Source: Heloderma charlesbogerti (lineage: Eukaryota; Chordata; Lepidosauria; Squamata; Helodermatidae). From it: DNA of 64,000 nt. The DNA lies in contig JANEZZ010002064.1 in the NCBI GenBank assembly GCA_026122225.1, forward strand, positions 310,001 through 374,000. The letters are read 5' to 3'. A program made the position numbers and the translations under genes. This document shows positions 38,501 through 49,309 of the stretch, in pieces (the stretch's first letter is position 1; every line of letters starts with the position of its first letter). The notes under the pieces were generated by a model that worked only from the letters and a program-made list of their open reading frames with translations, was not told where the DNA came from and searched no databases.

Positions 38501-41500
38501 ATGCTTCTTGTTCGTGGTTAGCAACCCATAGTTCCGGGTTTGCACGTAATGAGAACCCACGATTCAGCAACCCAATATTAGTTGTCCCTATGTGTGAACC
38601 ATCTAAGTGTGCCTGTGGGCCTCCTGGCTGTAAGAGATGAAATAGACTGCTTAATAGGTTTGTCCTTACTTAGATAAAATGGGAAGAACCCTGTGGTGGG
38701 TAGCTTCTTCTCCAAGCAATGTTATCAGGATTTCGAGACTGTGTCTACATCCCATTGCCACTGAACCCTGGGTGCTTCCAGACGAGGCTTTTTATTGTGC
38801 AATCACACTGCCTAATTCGCAGGATTTGATGGGGTAGGGGGCTCCAGATAACGTCATCTTCGATTTGCAACCGTCCTATGCTTTCCCACCGCTGCTTTGT
38901 TACTGTTTCTTTCCATACGACATCCATTAAGGAGGATAAGATGAAGTAGCCACACAATGCCTTTTGAGTAATAGCACTTGAAGTCCTGCTTCTGGAAACA
39001 CCCCCTGTTAACTACACGTTGGCTACTTGCTAGTGTTATGCTCATAACAGAATTTAAATATTTGCATTGTACTTCAAAAGTTGCATTCTGCAAGTATTTC
39101 CCTGTATGGAGATAATGTTCATATAGAAAATCATGTGTGAAGAGGCCCTTGTTGTAACATGAGAGAGGGAGATTTGTTTGTGGGTGAACCAGGATTTCAC
39201 TGCTGTCACTGCACTGGCTTGCATGGGGTTTTTAGTGTTATAAGAAAAGCAGTTGGAAAGGATAAGGAAAACTAGTTTCTAGCTTCCATCCTATTTCCAA
39301 AGGATGGGAGAAAAATTATGGCCTTAAGAAAAGCTTAAGCAGACATTGATAGGGAGGTGCTGAAGATAGCTGTGCTTTTGTGTGAGGAATATCTATTTGA
39401 ATCCTCTTGGCCTTCTTCTGTTTCCAGATGTCTTACTTGTTGTTGTTCAGTCGTTAAGTCGTGTCCGACTTTTCGTGACCCCATGGACCATAGCACGCCA
39501 GGCCTTCCTGTCCTGCGCTCTCTCCCGGAGCATGCTCAAGTTCATATTCATTGCATCGGTGATGCTATCTAGCCATCTCATCCTCTGCCGTCCCCTTCTC
39601 CTTTTGCCTTCAGTCTTTCCCAGCATCAGGGTCTTTTCCAGAGAGTTTTCTCTTCGCATTAGGTGGCCACAATATTTGAGCTTCAGCTTCAGTATCTGTC
39701 CTTCCAATAAGCACTCAGGATTGATTTCCTTTAGGATGGACTGATTTGACCTCCTTGCAGTCCAGGGGACTCGTAAGAGTCTTCTCCAGCACCACAGTTC
39801 GAAGGCATCAATTCTTCGGCGCTCAGCCTTCCTTATAGCCCAGCTCTCACAGCCATACGTTGCTACTGGGAAAACCATAGCTTTGATTATACGAATCTTT
39901 GTCGGCAAGGTGATGTCTATGCTTCTTACTATGCTTACTACAGAGCATTATCTGTAAACAAACTGTATCTTTGAAGATATCCTGGCATATTCTCTTTTTC
40001 TTCCAGGCTGAGGTGGAAGAAACCCTGAAACGAATTCAGAGTCAGAAGGGAGTCCAGGGAATCATTGTGGTTAATTCAGAAGGTATTGTGCCATTAAGAC
40101 TTTGTTTGTTTTAACAAAACCTGCACTTTGGGGGCACATACGACCAAGTACACCTTTATGTACAGATCAAATACTGAGTTATATGGGTTTTCCAGAAAAT
40201 GTTGAATTAGAAAATGTACTGGAAAATGTTCCTATGCAAATTACCCTAATTTGCATAGGGTAATTTGCATCAGAAAAATTTCTGTTGCCCTAGCCCAGCC
40301 TTCTCAAAGCTAGAGCCTTCCAGATGTTTTGGACTACAACTCACAGCATTTCTGACTATTAGCAGTGCTGGAGCTGATGGAAGTTGGACGTCCAATACAT
40401 CTGGAGGGCATGAGGTTGGGGAAGGGTGCTCTAGAGAGTGATCTAATTTAGTATGTTTATTTTACTTAGGAACATTGGAAGCTGCCTTATACTGAGTCAG
40501 ACCATTGGTCCATCTAGCCCAGTATTGTCGACACTGACTGGCAGCAGATCTCCAGGGTTTCAGGCAGGATTCTTTCCTTGCTCTACCTGGAGAAGCTGGG
40601 GCTTCTGCATGCAGAGCATGTGCTCTATCACTCTGAGCTATGCCCCCTCTTACAAAGCAAAAAAAGAGTCCCCCATGTTTATTTTTTGTCCCAATATCCA
40701 CAAGTATTTGACCTGAAAAATCTGAGGGGAAGATTAACACACACATAATGTGATTTAAATGTTATATTATGTAAAAAAAAAAATCATTAAAATCCTTGTA
40801 AAAATTTAAAGACAATAGCATGTATTTCCCCTTCCATGTTTAAATTTAAGGCGGGGGGAACAAAATTACTGAAAACACTAATACATTTTAGCAACCCACA
40901 GGACTTTGTATGATATGCTGACAGTCACTGATCTATAACTTTTAAACTGCCAAGCTTACCTAATATTGTATGTGCAATTGGCATACAATCAGTATTGCTA
41001 ATGAACTTATGAAATGGAAAAATTTCTATGGAAAATAAAACACTGGAAAATTTGCCTGACATCATTGCAAATATGTATCTGCATGTCAATTTTCTTTCTG
41101 CTTGGAGGAAGTGTGACAGTATTGCTTAGTGGTTGGAGGAACCCACTTGGGTGTTACAAATATGCACTACAAATTGGGATAATGTTGCCTCCTGTGATAC
41201 CATTGAAGTGTTCAGCCTGCATGTGTGCCCCTTCTTAAAGCATTTTGTGGGGCCCACTGGGTCCTAAAAAGGAGGGTAAGGGGAGACATGATAGAGGTGT
41301 ACAAAATTATGCATGATGTGGAGAATGTGGAGAGGGAGACATTTTTCTCCCTATCTCAAAATACTAGAACCTGGAGTCATCCTATGAAGCTGATTGGTGG
41401 GAGATTCAGGACAGATAAAAGGAAGTATTTCTTCACACAGTGCGTAGTTAAACTATGGAATTTGCTACCTCAAGACCTGGTCATGCCTACCAGTTTAGAT

Positions 41501-44500
41501 GGTTTTAAAAGGGGGTTAGATAAATACCTGAAGGAGAAGGCTGTCAATGGCTACTAGTCCTGATGGCTATGTGCTCCCTCCCGTACCAGAGGCAGTGGGC
41601 TTATGTATACCAGTTGCTGGGGAACATGGGCAGGAGGATGCTCTTGCACTCGTGTTCTGCTTGTGGGTTCCTGGTTGACAGCTGGTTATGTGTACAGAAT
41701 CCTAGATTAGATGGAATCTTGGTCTGATCCAGCATGGCTCTGATGTTCTTATGTTCTATAAGGACCTGAGAAGCTCAGAACTACACAAAGAGATGCCCTT
41801 CATACCTGAGCTGTTTGCATGTCATGGTGGCATTTAATTAGCATGGTGGGTTAATTAATTCATGATTTGCAGGGATGTATTCTGCATGCAAGCCATTTCT
41901 GTTTTCTATAAACAACTTGCAATCGGTGAGATTGGAAGTTGTCAGCATGACATACGAACCTGGACTGATGGATTGTTTAGGGGCTAAACAACCCAGCGGT
42001 TAACCCAACAACAAACCATGGCTTACCTGCTGGATTGTTTAGCCCCTAAAAAGCCCATCAGTCCAGGTTCTCACAGCATGCTCACAACCTCTGATCGAAG
42101 GTTATTCACAGAAACTGGAAGCGGCTTGCAGGTGGCACACATCCCCACAGATCATGGATTTGCTGCTGTGACATGCAAACTGGGTCACTGTGTAATATCC
42201 CCACCCAAAGTGGCAGTTAAAGCCCCCTTCCCCCTATTACAGGGTTAACAGTTCTCTGTATGTTCCCCTCATCAGACTTGCAGCAGCTTCAGGTTGGAGC
42301 AATTTAGACTGAGAAAACCATGAAGAGGGAGAGAGTTAAACACCTTTTCTCTCCGGGCCACTCTTTCAGTCAATTCAGAGTCCCCAGTGGCTGGACTAAT
42401 GTAAAGGTAAAAACACAGGAGATCCCGTTATGGATCATAATGTATAGTTTGGGCTTCAGTTTAAGAAACCTGAAAGTGAAGTGCCTAGCCCTCATTACTG
42501 AAGAATACATTCTCGAAAATGAGAAGTTGACAAGTGTCCTCATTGTGTGCTGCTGATCGTTTCATAATAATACCTCAAATCTATTCGGTTTTTAAATTTC
42601 CTGACTTCAAAGCATCTCTCAGAACTTTTTAAGGAGCTGTTTATGACTTGGAACCTTAGGAGCACAAAGCACTATATAAATTTATTTTTTATTTATTACA
42701 TTTATATCCTGCCTTTTTTCCTTCAAGGAACCTAAGGTGGCATACATAATCCTCCTCCTCTCCATTTTATCTTCACAACAACAAGCCTTTGAGGTAGGTT
42801 GGGCTAAGAGTCTGTGACTGGTCCAAAGTCGCCCAGTGAGCTTCCATGGCCGAGTGGAGACTAGAACTTGGATCTCCCGACTCCCAGTCCAACACTCTAG
42901 CCGCTATACCACACTATACCATATAAACCATTCCTACCAAAATTATCATTTTGTGGTAAATCACTAATATTTTCGTTTTACAGATGGAAAGCTAAGATGG
43001 AGAGAATTTCTCCATGAGCACCCATTTGGTCCAAACTGAGCATGCTAGCAATTGTACCACAAGAGCACTATTGTTTGCCAGTTGTAAAATGACATTTCCC
43101 ATGTCTGTGAAATTGGCATGAGCATTATTCTATATGCAGACATTATATGCATATTTGCTCCAGCTGCTGCTGTTGTCCTTTTTGTTCTGTGGTTATAATG
43201 TGGGCGTTAGCAGGTTGCTTGGTTCTTAAGGGATGATGTAACCTCATAGACATACCTTAATTTCTGTTCTGAAATCGTTACGTACTTTTTAACCATTAGA
43301 AACTTCCATCCACAAGCTTAATTTTTAGGGCGGGGGGGAAGTATCATGTTGAAGGGCATTGCTTTAGTACTGAAATTCAGGCATTACATCATTTTTTCCA
43401 GTGCACACTCATGATGATCCATGCACTTTTTAAAAAATCTCAGATATAAGCAGCAATGCCAGTGTAGGATGTTTCCTGCAAAATTATTGGCCAAATGCCA
43501 TCCTTTGCCTTGCAGGCTTTTCTAGGAAATCGCCAATAACGTAATGGCTGTTTTATTGTTTTGCATGCTGTATGTTTAGTCTGAAGTTTGGGTGGTGGTG
43601 GTTTTGCAAACTGTCTTGTGCCATTGAGAAGCAATCTGTATGTGTCAGAATAGATGGTCTGCAGAAAGTATTCTGAAGTTTAGATGTAGTGAAGATACAG
43701 GCTTTCTTAAGATTAATTCAACATGCACCATTCAGTTCCCATTATCTGGATCAGCACAGATGTTTATGCTACTCATTACGTACTGTCAGTTGGCCTGAAC
43801 TGTGTTCCCAAGCTATTTGATCATTTAATGTAAATTTTCCTTCACATACCCTGCTTCTCTGCAGAGTGGGGTTCCCGACAGCCTGCCAAGCAGCTGTTTG
43901 ATGGGCTGTCAGAAGTCCGATTCTGCTGGGAAACAAGCTCCCTGTGCACCTTGTTTCCCAGCAGTATCGTTGGGACTTCAGCAGCAGCAGTAACGTAGGA
44001 CTGTGGCCACTTCCACCAGCAGCAGGGAAGAAATGTGGCCCCCACAGGGTTCCAGGTGGGCATTGGACCCCCCAGTGCCCAGAAGTTGCCCAACCCTGAT
44101 ATCAAAGAAGAGGAAAGGGAATAATTGTATTTTTACATAGCATTAGACCTATTATTATTATTATTATTTACATTTCTATACCACCCAATACCTGGAGCTC
44201 TCTATTAGGCAGCACATGATGAGTTTTAGTGGGTCCTGGATGTGTCTTTAGTTATGACTGACTGTTCAAAGTTGTTTTAGTTATATGTTGTTTGTGTATA
44301 TTATCTGTGTGCTTTTATGTAAATGGCTTTTAAACTGTTTATATTGTATTTAATGTTTTAACTTCTGTAAACCGGCCAGAGAGCTTCAGCTATGGGGCGG
44401 TATAGAAATGTACTACTACTACTACTCTGTAATAATATTACAGCAAAGCTGATTGTATTATAGTTGCCTTCCCCAATATGGTGTCCTCCAGATATTTTAG

Positions 44501-47500
44501 ATTTCAACTCCTATCAGCTCCAGTCAGTATGGCCAACGGTCAGGAATGCTGGGAATTGTAGACCAGCAACATCTGGAGGGCACCAGGTTGGTGAAGCGTG
44601 CATTATAGCTTACTTCTATGCATGTAAGCCCTACTGAGTTCAATGGGTTTGATTCCTAATTAAGTGTCCATAGGATTGCAGCCCTAGAAAAGAAAAACTC
44701 CTGCCTTGAGTTCTGTGCTTCAAATGATACATGAGGAACATTAAAGTGAAAATTCTAATTTAAGTATTACATTAGTATTTATGAAATCAACATGAGTCAG
44801 TTTTCTAGTTGTTACCTTATTGAACATAGTATTTAAATTGGTTGATGTGATGAATGCCAGTAGAACGGGGATTTTTGTTTGGGAGAAAAACTTTATAGCC
44901 AAGCAAAAAAAGCAGCGGGCAAACTCTACAACCAGAAAGTATCACTTTGCTGAAACTTTATGAAAGTAATGAAATGAGCCTGTTTACACTGCAGCTTTTA
45001 TAGTTCCTGTTAAGATCTCTTAAAAATGAATAGAAATGCATATTTACAAATGCTTATATAGCAAAAGATACACGTATATGGCTGACAGCCCGATACTACA
45101 TATGTTGATTCAGAAATAAGTCCCAACAGAGTTCAGTGGGGTAAGATTGCTGGGAGAATTATCAACAACCTCCGATATGCAGACGATACCACCCTAATGG
45201 CAGAAAGCGAAGAGGATCTAAAGAGCCTCTTGTTGAGGGTGAAAGAGGAAAGTGCAAAAGCTGGTTTGAAACTCAACATTAAAAAAACAAAGATCATGGC
45301 ATCTGGCCCCATCACTTCCTGGCATATAGAAGGGGAAGAAATGGAAGCAGTGACAGATTTTACTTTCTTGGGCTCCAACATCACTGCAGACGGTGACTGT
45401 AGCCATGAAATTAAAAGACGCTTGCTCCTTGGGAGGAAAGCTATGGCCAACCTAGACAGCATAGTAAGAAGCAGAGACATCACCTTGCCGACAAAGGTCC
45501 GTCTAATCAAAGCTATGGTTTTCCCAGTAGTAATGTATGGCTGTGAGAGCTGGACTATAAGGAAGGCTGAGCGCTGAAGAATTGATGCTTTCGAACTGTG
45601 GTGCTGGAGAAGACTCTTACGAGTCCCCTAGACTGCAAGGAGGTCAAATCCGTCCATCCTAAAGGAAATCAAGCCTGAGTGCTCATTGGAAGGACAGATA
45701 CTGAAGCTGAAGCTCAAATATTTTGGCCACCTAATGCAAAGAGAAAACTCTCTGGAAAAGACCCTGATGCTGGGAAAGACTGAAGGCAAAAGGGGAAGGG
45801 GACGACAGAGGATGAGATGGCTAGATAGCATCACCGATGCAATGAATATGAACTTGAGCACACTCCGGGAGAGAGCGCAGGACAGGAAGGCCTGGCGTGC
45901 TATGGTCCATGGGGTCACGAAGAGTCGGACACGACTGAACGACTGAACAACAACAAAAGCGTGCATAGGACTGAAGCCTGAATTCCCTTTCATATTGAAG
46001 TTCAGCACTCTTGTCGTCCACACAGGACTTAGTGTAAATTTTCATAACCAGTTGTATCATGTAATAACTACAAATGTCAGATGGGTCTGTAAAATGGCTG
46101 AAAGTACATGTTTTACCAATTTGGAAGCTGTATTCATCAGTAGGAAGCACGTTTATCACATCTGCTTGATGGGTACCATGTTCGTATGATAAGAAGGCTG
46201 ATCTATAATAGTTTCTTTAAAAATACAAATGAGCTGTTCAGTTAAAAGCACTGTTGTGTGAATTGCTGCTTCTAACGTCTTGGATGGAAAGGGTTTTAAT
46301 ATTGTTTACTGAGGACTGAATTTCTGGCCTAAGTTTCCCTTATCAAGTAATGTCTTAGCCTAAGTTATCCACAGGCTCCTTTTGTGCTCTGCAGGTATTC
46401 CCATCAAAACCACCATGGATAACGCCACTACAATGCAGTATGCAGGTTTAATGCACAACTTAATAATGAAAGCGAGGGGCACCGTGCGGGACATTGATCC
46501 CCAGAACGACCTCACATTCCTGCGGATTCGCTCCAAGAAAAATGAGATCATGATTGCACCAGGTAAAACAAAAACCAAAAGCTCTTCTTGGGGCATTAGA
46601 ATCCCTAAGAAGCATTTGAGTATTTCCAGTTGTAAAATTTTACATGGAAATACAGTATAGGTTTGTCTCAAACTCTTCCTTCAAGGGGTACTATGTATTA
46701 TGGCATGAACTTTCATGTACATCATCCACTTCATTAGATGCAAAAACCATTAATCTCAAAGTGACGGATTTATATTCACGTGCTGGATGCAGGAAGGGGA
46801 AGCAGTTGTAAACTGTGTTGTCAGAAGGAACTGAAATGCAAGATGTACAGACAGCTATGATTGCCTTAACAGTTGCCATTCATTGTTGGATGATAACACA
46901 GACATCATTGCAATAGTGAGCTGATTAACATACGGAGTGTGATTTAGAGAAACATCTTTGTCCTTATTCAAACCACAGGAAGGAGGTGATAGCCATTCTT
47001 GAACAAGGAAATTATTGAATAAATTCTTGAACAAAGGAATTTAAAAGATAGGTATCAATTCAAAATTACGAAAGTCCAATTCATCAAGAGATTCAACTCT
47101 ATGTCCTGTGGTTTTTCTTATCACACTCCATATGTTAATCCTCTCACTATTGCAATGATGTCTGTGTTATCACACAACATTTTCTGCGTGCCAACCATTA
47201 ACGTAATCATAATTTGTACTTTTTTCATTTTAAATCCCTGACAACATAATTTATATCTCTTGCCCCCCAACTCCAACCCCGCCAGCATGTGAATATAAAT
47301 CTGCCAATTTGAGGTTAGCACCTCATGCATCTGATGAAGTAGACAGTGTCCATGAAACGTATGCCAGATTAAATGTGTTAGTCTTTAAGGTGTCGCAAAA
47401 CTTTTTTTTTTTTTTTACTTCATTAAGGGTAATTTTGTACACTATACATTGGCTTGGATCCAGAGATATCTTGCAGAAGCAGGAAGATGCTTCTGTTTGC

Positions 47501-49135
47501 ACAAGACTGCTCCGCTGAATTCTCCCAATTTCACTTTCCTGCTGCATCCCCCCGAGCCCCATCATACACTGTTCCAAAGGGACCCTCAACCTTTTTGCAG
47601 GGCTCAGGCCTCTACAGTGTGGGGAGGAGCCAGGAAAGCCCCACTGCATGAATGGAGGTCTGCTCGTCTATCAATAGACCCAACCCATTGTTTCTTGATG
47701 AACCCACAGTGCTGCCACCATTACAGTAGGTTTAGACAGTATGGGTTTTAAAAGGCTTGTAGTCCCAAAAGTCTATGATTAAGGAAAGACTTAAGCTGAA
47801 ATGTCAAATATATATCTAGAGAGAGCCTGGATATTTCATTATGTCACAAGAGATGTGTCCTCCAGAAAAGTAGCATGATGTGACTTTTGTTTGCTCAGAT
47901 AATGGGGCTGTTCGCACAACCCAACAGCCCACCGTGGGTCATTTAATCTCAAAGTACCACAGCCCCTGACCCACTGTCCAATCCTATGACAAGGTTCAGA
48001 CACCACAACACAGCTCATCGTGGGTTATTTAACCACAATGAGCTGTGGTGCCCGCAAGCACCAACGTGCATTTGAAAAACCTGCTCAGGGGTTGTCATGT
48101 TGTTCAAATCGGATGAGCGTGCATAACCCATGCATAACCCTAAACAGACCATGACTGGGTTTGGATGCCACACCATAGCTCAGCCATGGTGCCCGTGGAT
48201 GCCAGGTTGAATATGCAACCCCCACTCAGGGGTTGTTGTGTCATGCAAACCCGGTACGTGTGGGTTATGAAAGGGTTAAACAATCTTCGCATAACCCATG
48301 GTCTGTTTTAGGGTGGGTTACACGAAGTTTATTTCGGCTTGCGCATACCAGCTTGCCCCATCCTTTGACTCCATTCTCACAGGGTTCCAAATCGCTTGGA
48401 TGCCTTCGTGCATACAGCTATATGAGTCAAGCCTTCTTCACTGTAGATGTTCATATTAAATACATGGACATCAGGGAGAAGGGCAAGCTGGTGGGGCTAG
48501 TTGGCATGGCCCTGCTCAGGATCAGATGGATCATATACAGTATGCCTCCGATTACCAGTTGCTGGGAACAGCAGTGGGAGAGAGCTATTGCCCTTAGATC
48601 CTGATTGAGGGCTTCCCATAGGCATCCTGTGGAAAACAGGGTGCTGGACTAGATAGACCTTTAGTCTGATCTAGCAAGGCTCTTCTTATGGTTTTTATTA
48701 CGTGAACATTACTTCTGAATAAAGCTTCCAGGCCAGCCACCCCTAACTTGGTGCTCTCCAGATGTTTTGGACTACAGAATTCTTGTCCATTTGCCCTACT
48801 GACTGTAGTGGAAGTCCAAAACATCTGGGAGGCACCAGGTTGGGAAAGGCTGTTTTAGGCCCTTGATTTAATTTGCTGAGCATTGTCTATTGTGACTGGC
48901 AGCAGATCTCCAAGTACTCAGGCAGAAGTCTTTCCTGCTGCTACCCAAGATCTATTTATGCCAGGCAATAAACTTGGTACTTTCTGCAATCAAAGCATGT
49001 AGTCTGCCATTGAGCTATGGCCTAGAATACTTATGTGTGAATTAACATTAACAATAGAAGATCTGAAAGTAACCATTCCATTTTCTTGCAGATAAAGACT
49101 ACTTCCTAATTGTCATTCAGAATCCAACAGAATGA
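35390..49135 (+). CDS. DYNLRB1: DYNLRB1 dynein light chain roadblock 1 (gene-level entry)
   Basis: DYNLRB1 is the roadblock/LC7 light chain of cytoplasmic dynein. It forms a homodimer that binds the dynein intermediate chain, within the motor that carries cargo along microtubules. Four exons (3 + 76 + 168 + 44 nt) with matching phases give exactly 96 residues, the family length: [80 protein letters not shown]. One roadblock fold covers the whole protein. The first exon codes only Met, as in mammals. The introns are 4.6, 6.3 and 2.5 kb. DYNLRB2 is the close paralogue; the position between ITCH and MAP1LC3A favours DYNLRB1. The substitutions NAT for NPT and [10 protein letters not shown] for MHSFILKARS are mild. 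Confidence 0.95.
35526..35656. mobile_element. Perfect 131-bp palindromic MITE in DYNLRB1 intron 1
   Basis: The arms 35526-35589 and 35593-35656 are exact reverse complements over 64 bp with a 3-bp spacer TAC. The ends read GCAATCCTACGCATGTTTAG, and the inside has CCTACAACTCCCAGCATG and CCCCAGCCAGC. There is no coding capacity. It starts 134 bp after exon 1. Diverged copies are at 13337 and 63893. Confidence 0.93.
35794..35833. repeat. (TTC)n(ATC)n microsatellite
   Basis: Nine TTC units run straight into four ATC units, in DYNLRB1 intron 1. Confidence 0.95.
35860..36395 (+). mobile_element. CR1-type LINE 3' part
   Basis: Broken frames match the CR1 C-terminus ([17 protein letters not shown], then RTDKRK and LWNLLPQ-like sequence). 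The 3' UTR has CACCAGTTGCTGGGGAACAT and ends CTGGACTAGATGGACCCTTG, GTCTGATCCAGCATG. It is the same family as 41240-41765. Confidence 0.85.
36396..38149 (+). other. DYNLRB1: DYNLRB1 intron 1, middle part
   Basis: No gene. The block 37330-37520 is unusually GC-rich with several CpG and a C run, and contains short open frames on both strands without a family match. The remainder is plain. Confidence 0.6.
38150..38610. mobile_element. Foldback DNA element (AACCCA family)
   Basis: GCGCATAATGAGAACCCATG, AATCCATGGGTTGTTG and AGAGTTAACCCACAG face AACCCATGAACAACCCACAG, TTCTCGTTATGCACATGACA and, further on, TTGCACGTAATGAGAACCC. At least two inverted units overlap, so it may be nested. It is related to 11609-11956. 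Confidence 0.55.
39436..39935 (-). mobile_element. Bov-B (RTE) LINE 3' part
   Basis: On the minus strand an open frame runs [40 protein letters not shown] to [16 protein letters not shown] and [14 protein letters not shown]. The 3' tail TGTTGTTCAGTCGTTAAGTC is at the left. It is 5'-truncated at about 39935, in DYNLRB1 intron 1, antisense to the gene. Confidence 0.93.
40007..40082 (+). CDS. DYNLRB1: DYNLRB1 coding exon 2
   Basis: It encodes [20 protein letters not shown] and VVNSE with one base of Gly. The acceptor is TTCTTCCAG, the donor GTATTG. Confidence 0.96.
40296..40428. mobile_element. hAT-like MITE
   Basis: Ends CAGCCTTCTCAAAGCTAG and GAGGTTGGGGAAGGGTG, inside CCAGATGTTTTGGACTACAA against ATACATCTGGAGG. 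The flanks GCCCTAGC and CTCTAGAG resemble a decayed duplication. Family of 12392-12528. Confidence 0.75.
40475..40645 (-). mobile_element. tRNA-Ala-derived SINE with CR1-like tail
   Basis: On the minus strand the head reads GGGGGCATAGCTCAG, GTGATAGAGCACATGCTCTG, CATGCAGAAG, clearly a decayed tRNA-Ala (TGC anticodon region TTTGCATGC-like). The tail GGGCTAGATGGACCAATGGT, CTGACTCAGTATAAG resembles the CR1 3' end near 36343-36378. It is not a tRNA gene because the acceptor stem and T arm are broken. Confidence 0.85.
41240..41765 (+). mobile_element. CR1-type LINE 3' part
   Basis: An open frame of about 100 codons ([57 protein letters not shown]) matches the CR1 C-terminus. The 3' end has AGATGGAATCTTGGTCTGAT and the short repeated tail ATGTTCTTATGTTC typical of CR1. 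Confidence 0.9.
41812..42185. mobile_element. Foldback DNA element
   Basis: The ends TGTTTGCATGTCATGG and CTGTGACATGCAAAC are inverted. The centre has GAACCTGGACTGATGG against CCATCAGTCCAGGTTC, GGATTGTTTAGGGGCTAAAC against GGATTGTTTAGCCCCTAAA, and GGTTAACC. The central arms are nearly perfect. Confidence 0.75.
42668..42925 (-). mobile_element. tRNA-related SINE with LINE-like 3' tail
   Basis: On the minus strand the head is TGGTATAGCGGCTAGAGTGT, TGGACTGGGAGTCGGGAG with B box AAGTTCTAGTCTCC. The body has GGCGACTTTGGACCAGTCAC and CTTGTTGTTGTGAAGATAAA. The tail is AGGCAGGATATAAATGTAAT, AAATAAA. It lies in DYNLRB1 intron 2. Confidence 0.8.
42926..44100 (+). other. DYNLRB1: DYNLRB1 intron 2, middle part
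   Basis: No gene. The stretch about 43860-44100 ends CCCAGAAGTTGCCCAACCCT and resembles 26560-26640 in an ITCH intron, a possible hAT terminus. The rest was not assigned. Confidence 0.55.
44145..44430 (+). mobile_element. L2 LINE 3' UTR with microsatellites at both ends
   Basis: A (TTA)n run at 44151-44169 precedes L2-like TTTCTATACCACCCAATAC. From about 44220 a plus-strand L2 3' UTR ends CCAGAGAGCTTCAGCTATGG, GGCGGTATAGAAATG and (CTA)n at 44410-44426. Two opposite L2 tails may have met here. Confidence 0.7.
44464..44600. mobile_element. hAT-like MITE with 8-bp target duplication
   Basis: Inverted ends TTGCCTTCCCCAATATGGTG and CACCAGGTTGGTGAAGCGTG. TATTATAG (44456-44463) and CATTATAG (44601-44608) match at 7 of 8. 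Confidence 0.82.
44609..44690. repeat. Fragment of GCAATCCTATGCATG-type MITE
   Basis: TACTTCTATGCATGTAAGCC, CTACTGAGTTCAATGGG and TCCATAGGATTGCAGCC; abuts the hAT-like MITE. Confidence 0.6.
45090..45980. repeat. MITE half-sites on both sides of a Bov-B insertion
   Basis: Left: TTCAGAAATAAGTCCCAACA, GAGTTCAGTGGGG. Right: GCGTGCATAGGACTGAAGCC. They look like the two halves of a GCAATCCTATGCATG-type MITE with Bov-B between them. Confidence 0.55.
45142..45955 (+). mobile_element. Bov-B (RTE) LINE, longest copy, with YADD box
   Basis: It encodes [73 protein letters not shown], then the C-terminal region. The RT catalytic box is YADD. In-frame stops at 45576 and 45629 break it, so it is inactive. 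The 3' tail is GAGTCGGACACGACTGAACG. It lies in DYNLRB1 intron 2, same strand as the gene. Confidence 0.95.
46395..46562 (+). CDS. DYNLRB1: DYNLRB1 coding exon 3
   Basis: It encodes [56 protein letters not shown]. Acceptor TGCTCTGCAG, donor GTAAAA. Confidence 0.97.
46690..47400. repeat. Large inverted repeat of an interspersed element
   Basis: The left arm (46690-46980) has TCATTAGATGCAAAAACC, TATATTCACGTGCTGG, AACTGTGTTGTCAG, ACATCATTGCAATAGTGAG and CATACGGAGTGTGA. The right arm (47105-47400) repeats these in reverse complement: CACACTCCATATG, CTCACTATTGCAATGATG, TGACAACATAATTTATATC, CATGTGAATATAAATC and CATCTGATGAAGTAG. Single arms occur at 50519-50920 and 58815-59240. Family not named. 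Confidence 0.7.
47401..47904 (+). other. DYNLRB1: DYNLRB1 intron 3, plain part
   Basis: A T run at 47401-47416, then no recognised feature. Confidence 0.6.
47905..48345. mobile_element. Foldback DNA elements
   Basis: CAACAGCCCACCGTGGG, CGTGGGTTATTTAACCACAA, CACCATAGCTCAGCCATGGT and GGGTTATGAAAGGGTTAAAC occur with inverted partners, and GCTCAGGGGTTGT occurs twice in similar settings. Probably two related units side by side. Confidence 0.55.
48530..48700 (+). mobile_element. CR1 LINE 3' end
   Basis: ACCAGTTGCTGGGAACAGCA and GGGTGCTGGACTAGATAGAC, CTTTAGTCTGATCTAGCAAG match the CR1 ends at 36395 and 41765. Confidence 0.75.
48734..48852. mobile_element. hAT-like MITE
   Basis: Ends CAGCCACCCCTAACTTGGTG and CACCAGGTTGGGAAAGGCTG, inside CCAGATGTTTTGGACTAC against GTCCAAAACATCTGG. 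Confidence 0.8.
48870..49025 (-). mobile_element. tRNA-Ala-derived SINE, diverged
   Basis: It shares GTGACTGGCAGCAGATCTCC, CAGGCAGAAGTCTTTCCT and the degenerate head GCATGTAGTCTGCC / TGAGCTATGGCC with the copy at 40475-40645. It ends 67 bp before DYNLRB1 exon 4. Confidence 0.75.
49092..49135 (+). CDS. DYNLRB1: DYNLRB1 coding exon 4
   Basis: It encodes [14 protein letters not shown] and TGA at 49133. The acceptor is TTTTCTTGCAG. Confidence 0.97.
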
Positions 49136-49303
49136 AAGCTTCCCCAACTGATCTACAATTCCTTGTACCTAAATGTATATTGTTGTTTAATATCCCAAAA
49201 AGCCATTAGTAATCGATTGTTTGTGCTACATTAATGTTTCAGCAGGATTTCTTGTTAAACTAGATTCTTCAAATAAGTAAAATGGCATTCCATGGAGAAG
49301 ACA

Positions 49304-49309
49304 AATAAA
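49304..49309 (+). terminator. DYNLRB1: Candidate DYNLRB1 poly(A) signal AATAAA
   Basis: First AATAAA after the stop, giving a 3' UTR of about 190 nt. That length is plausible for this short transcript. Confidence 0.55.

Noticed and set aside
40475..40645. tRNA-Ala gene
   Set aside because: The head resembles tRNA-Ala but the stems are broken and it continues into a CR1-like tail, so it is a SINE. The same holds for the tRNA-like heads at 34329, 42668 and 52767.
46382..46660. 92-codon open frame as a separate gene
   Set aside because: It is DYNLRB1 exon 3 read through its donor into the intron.
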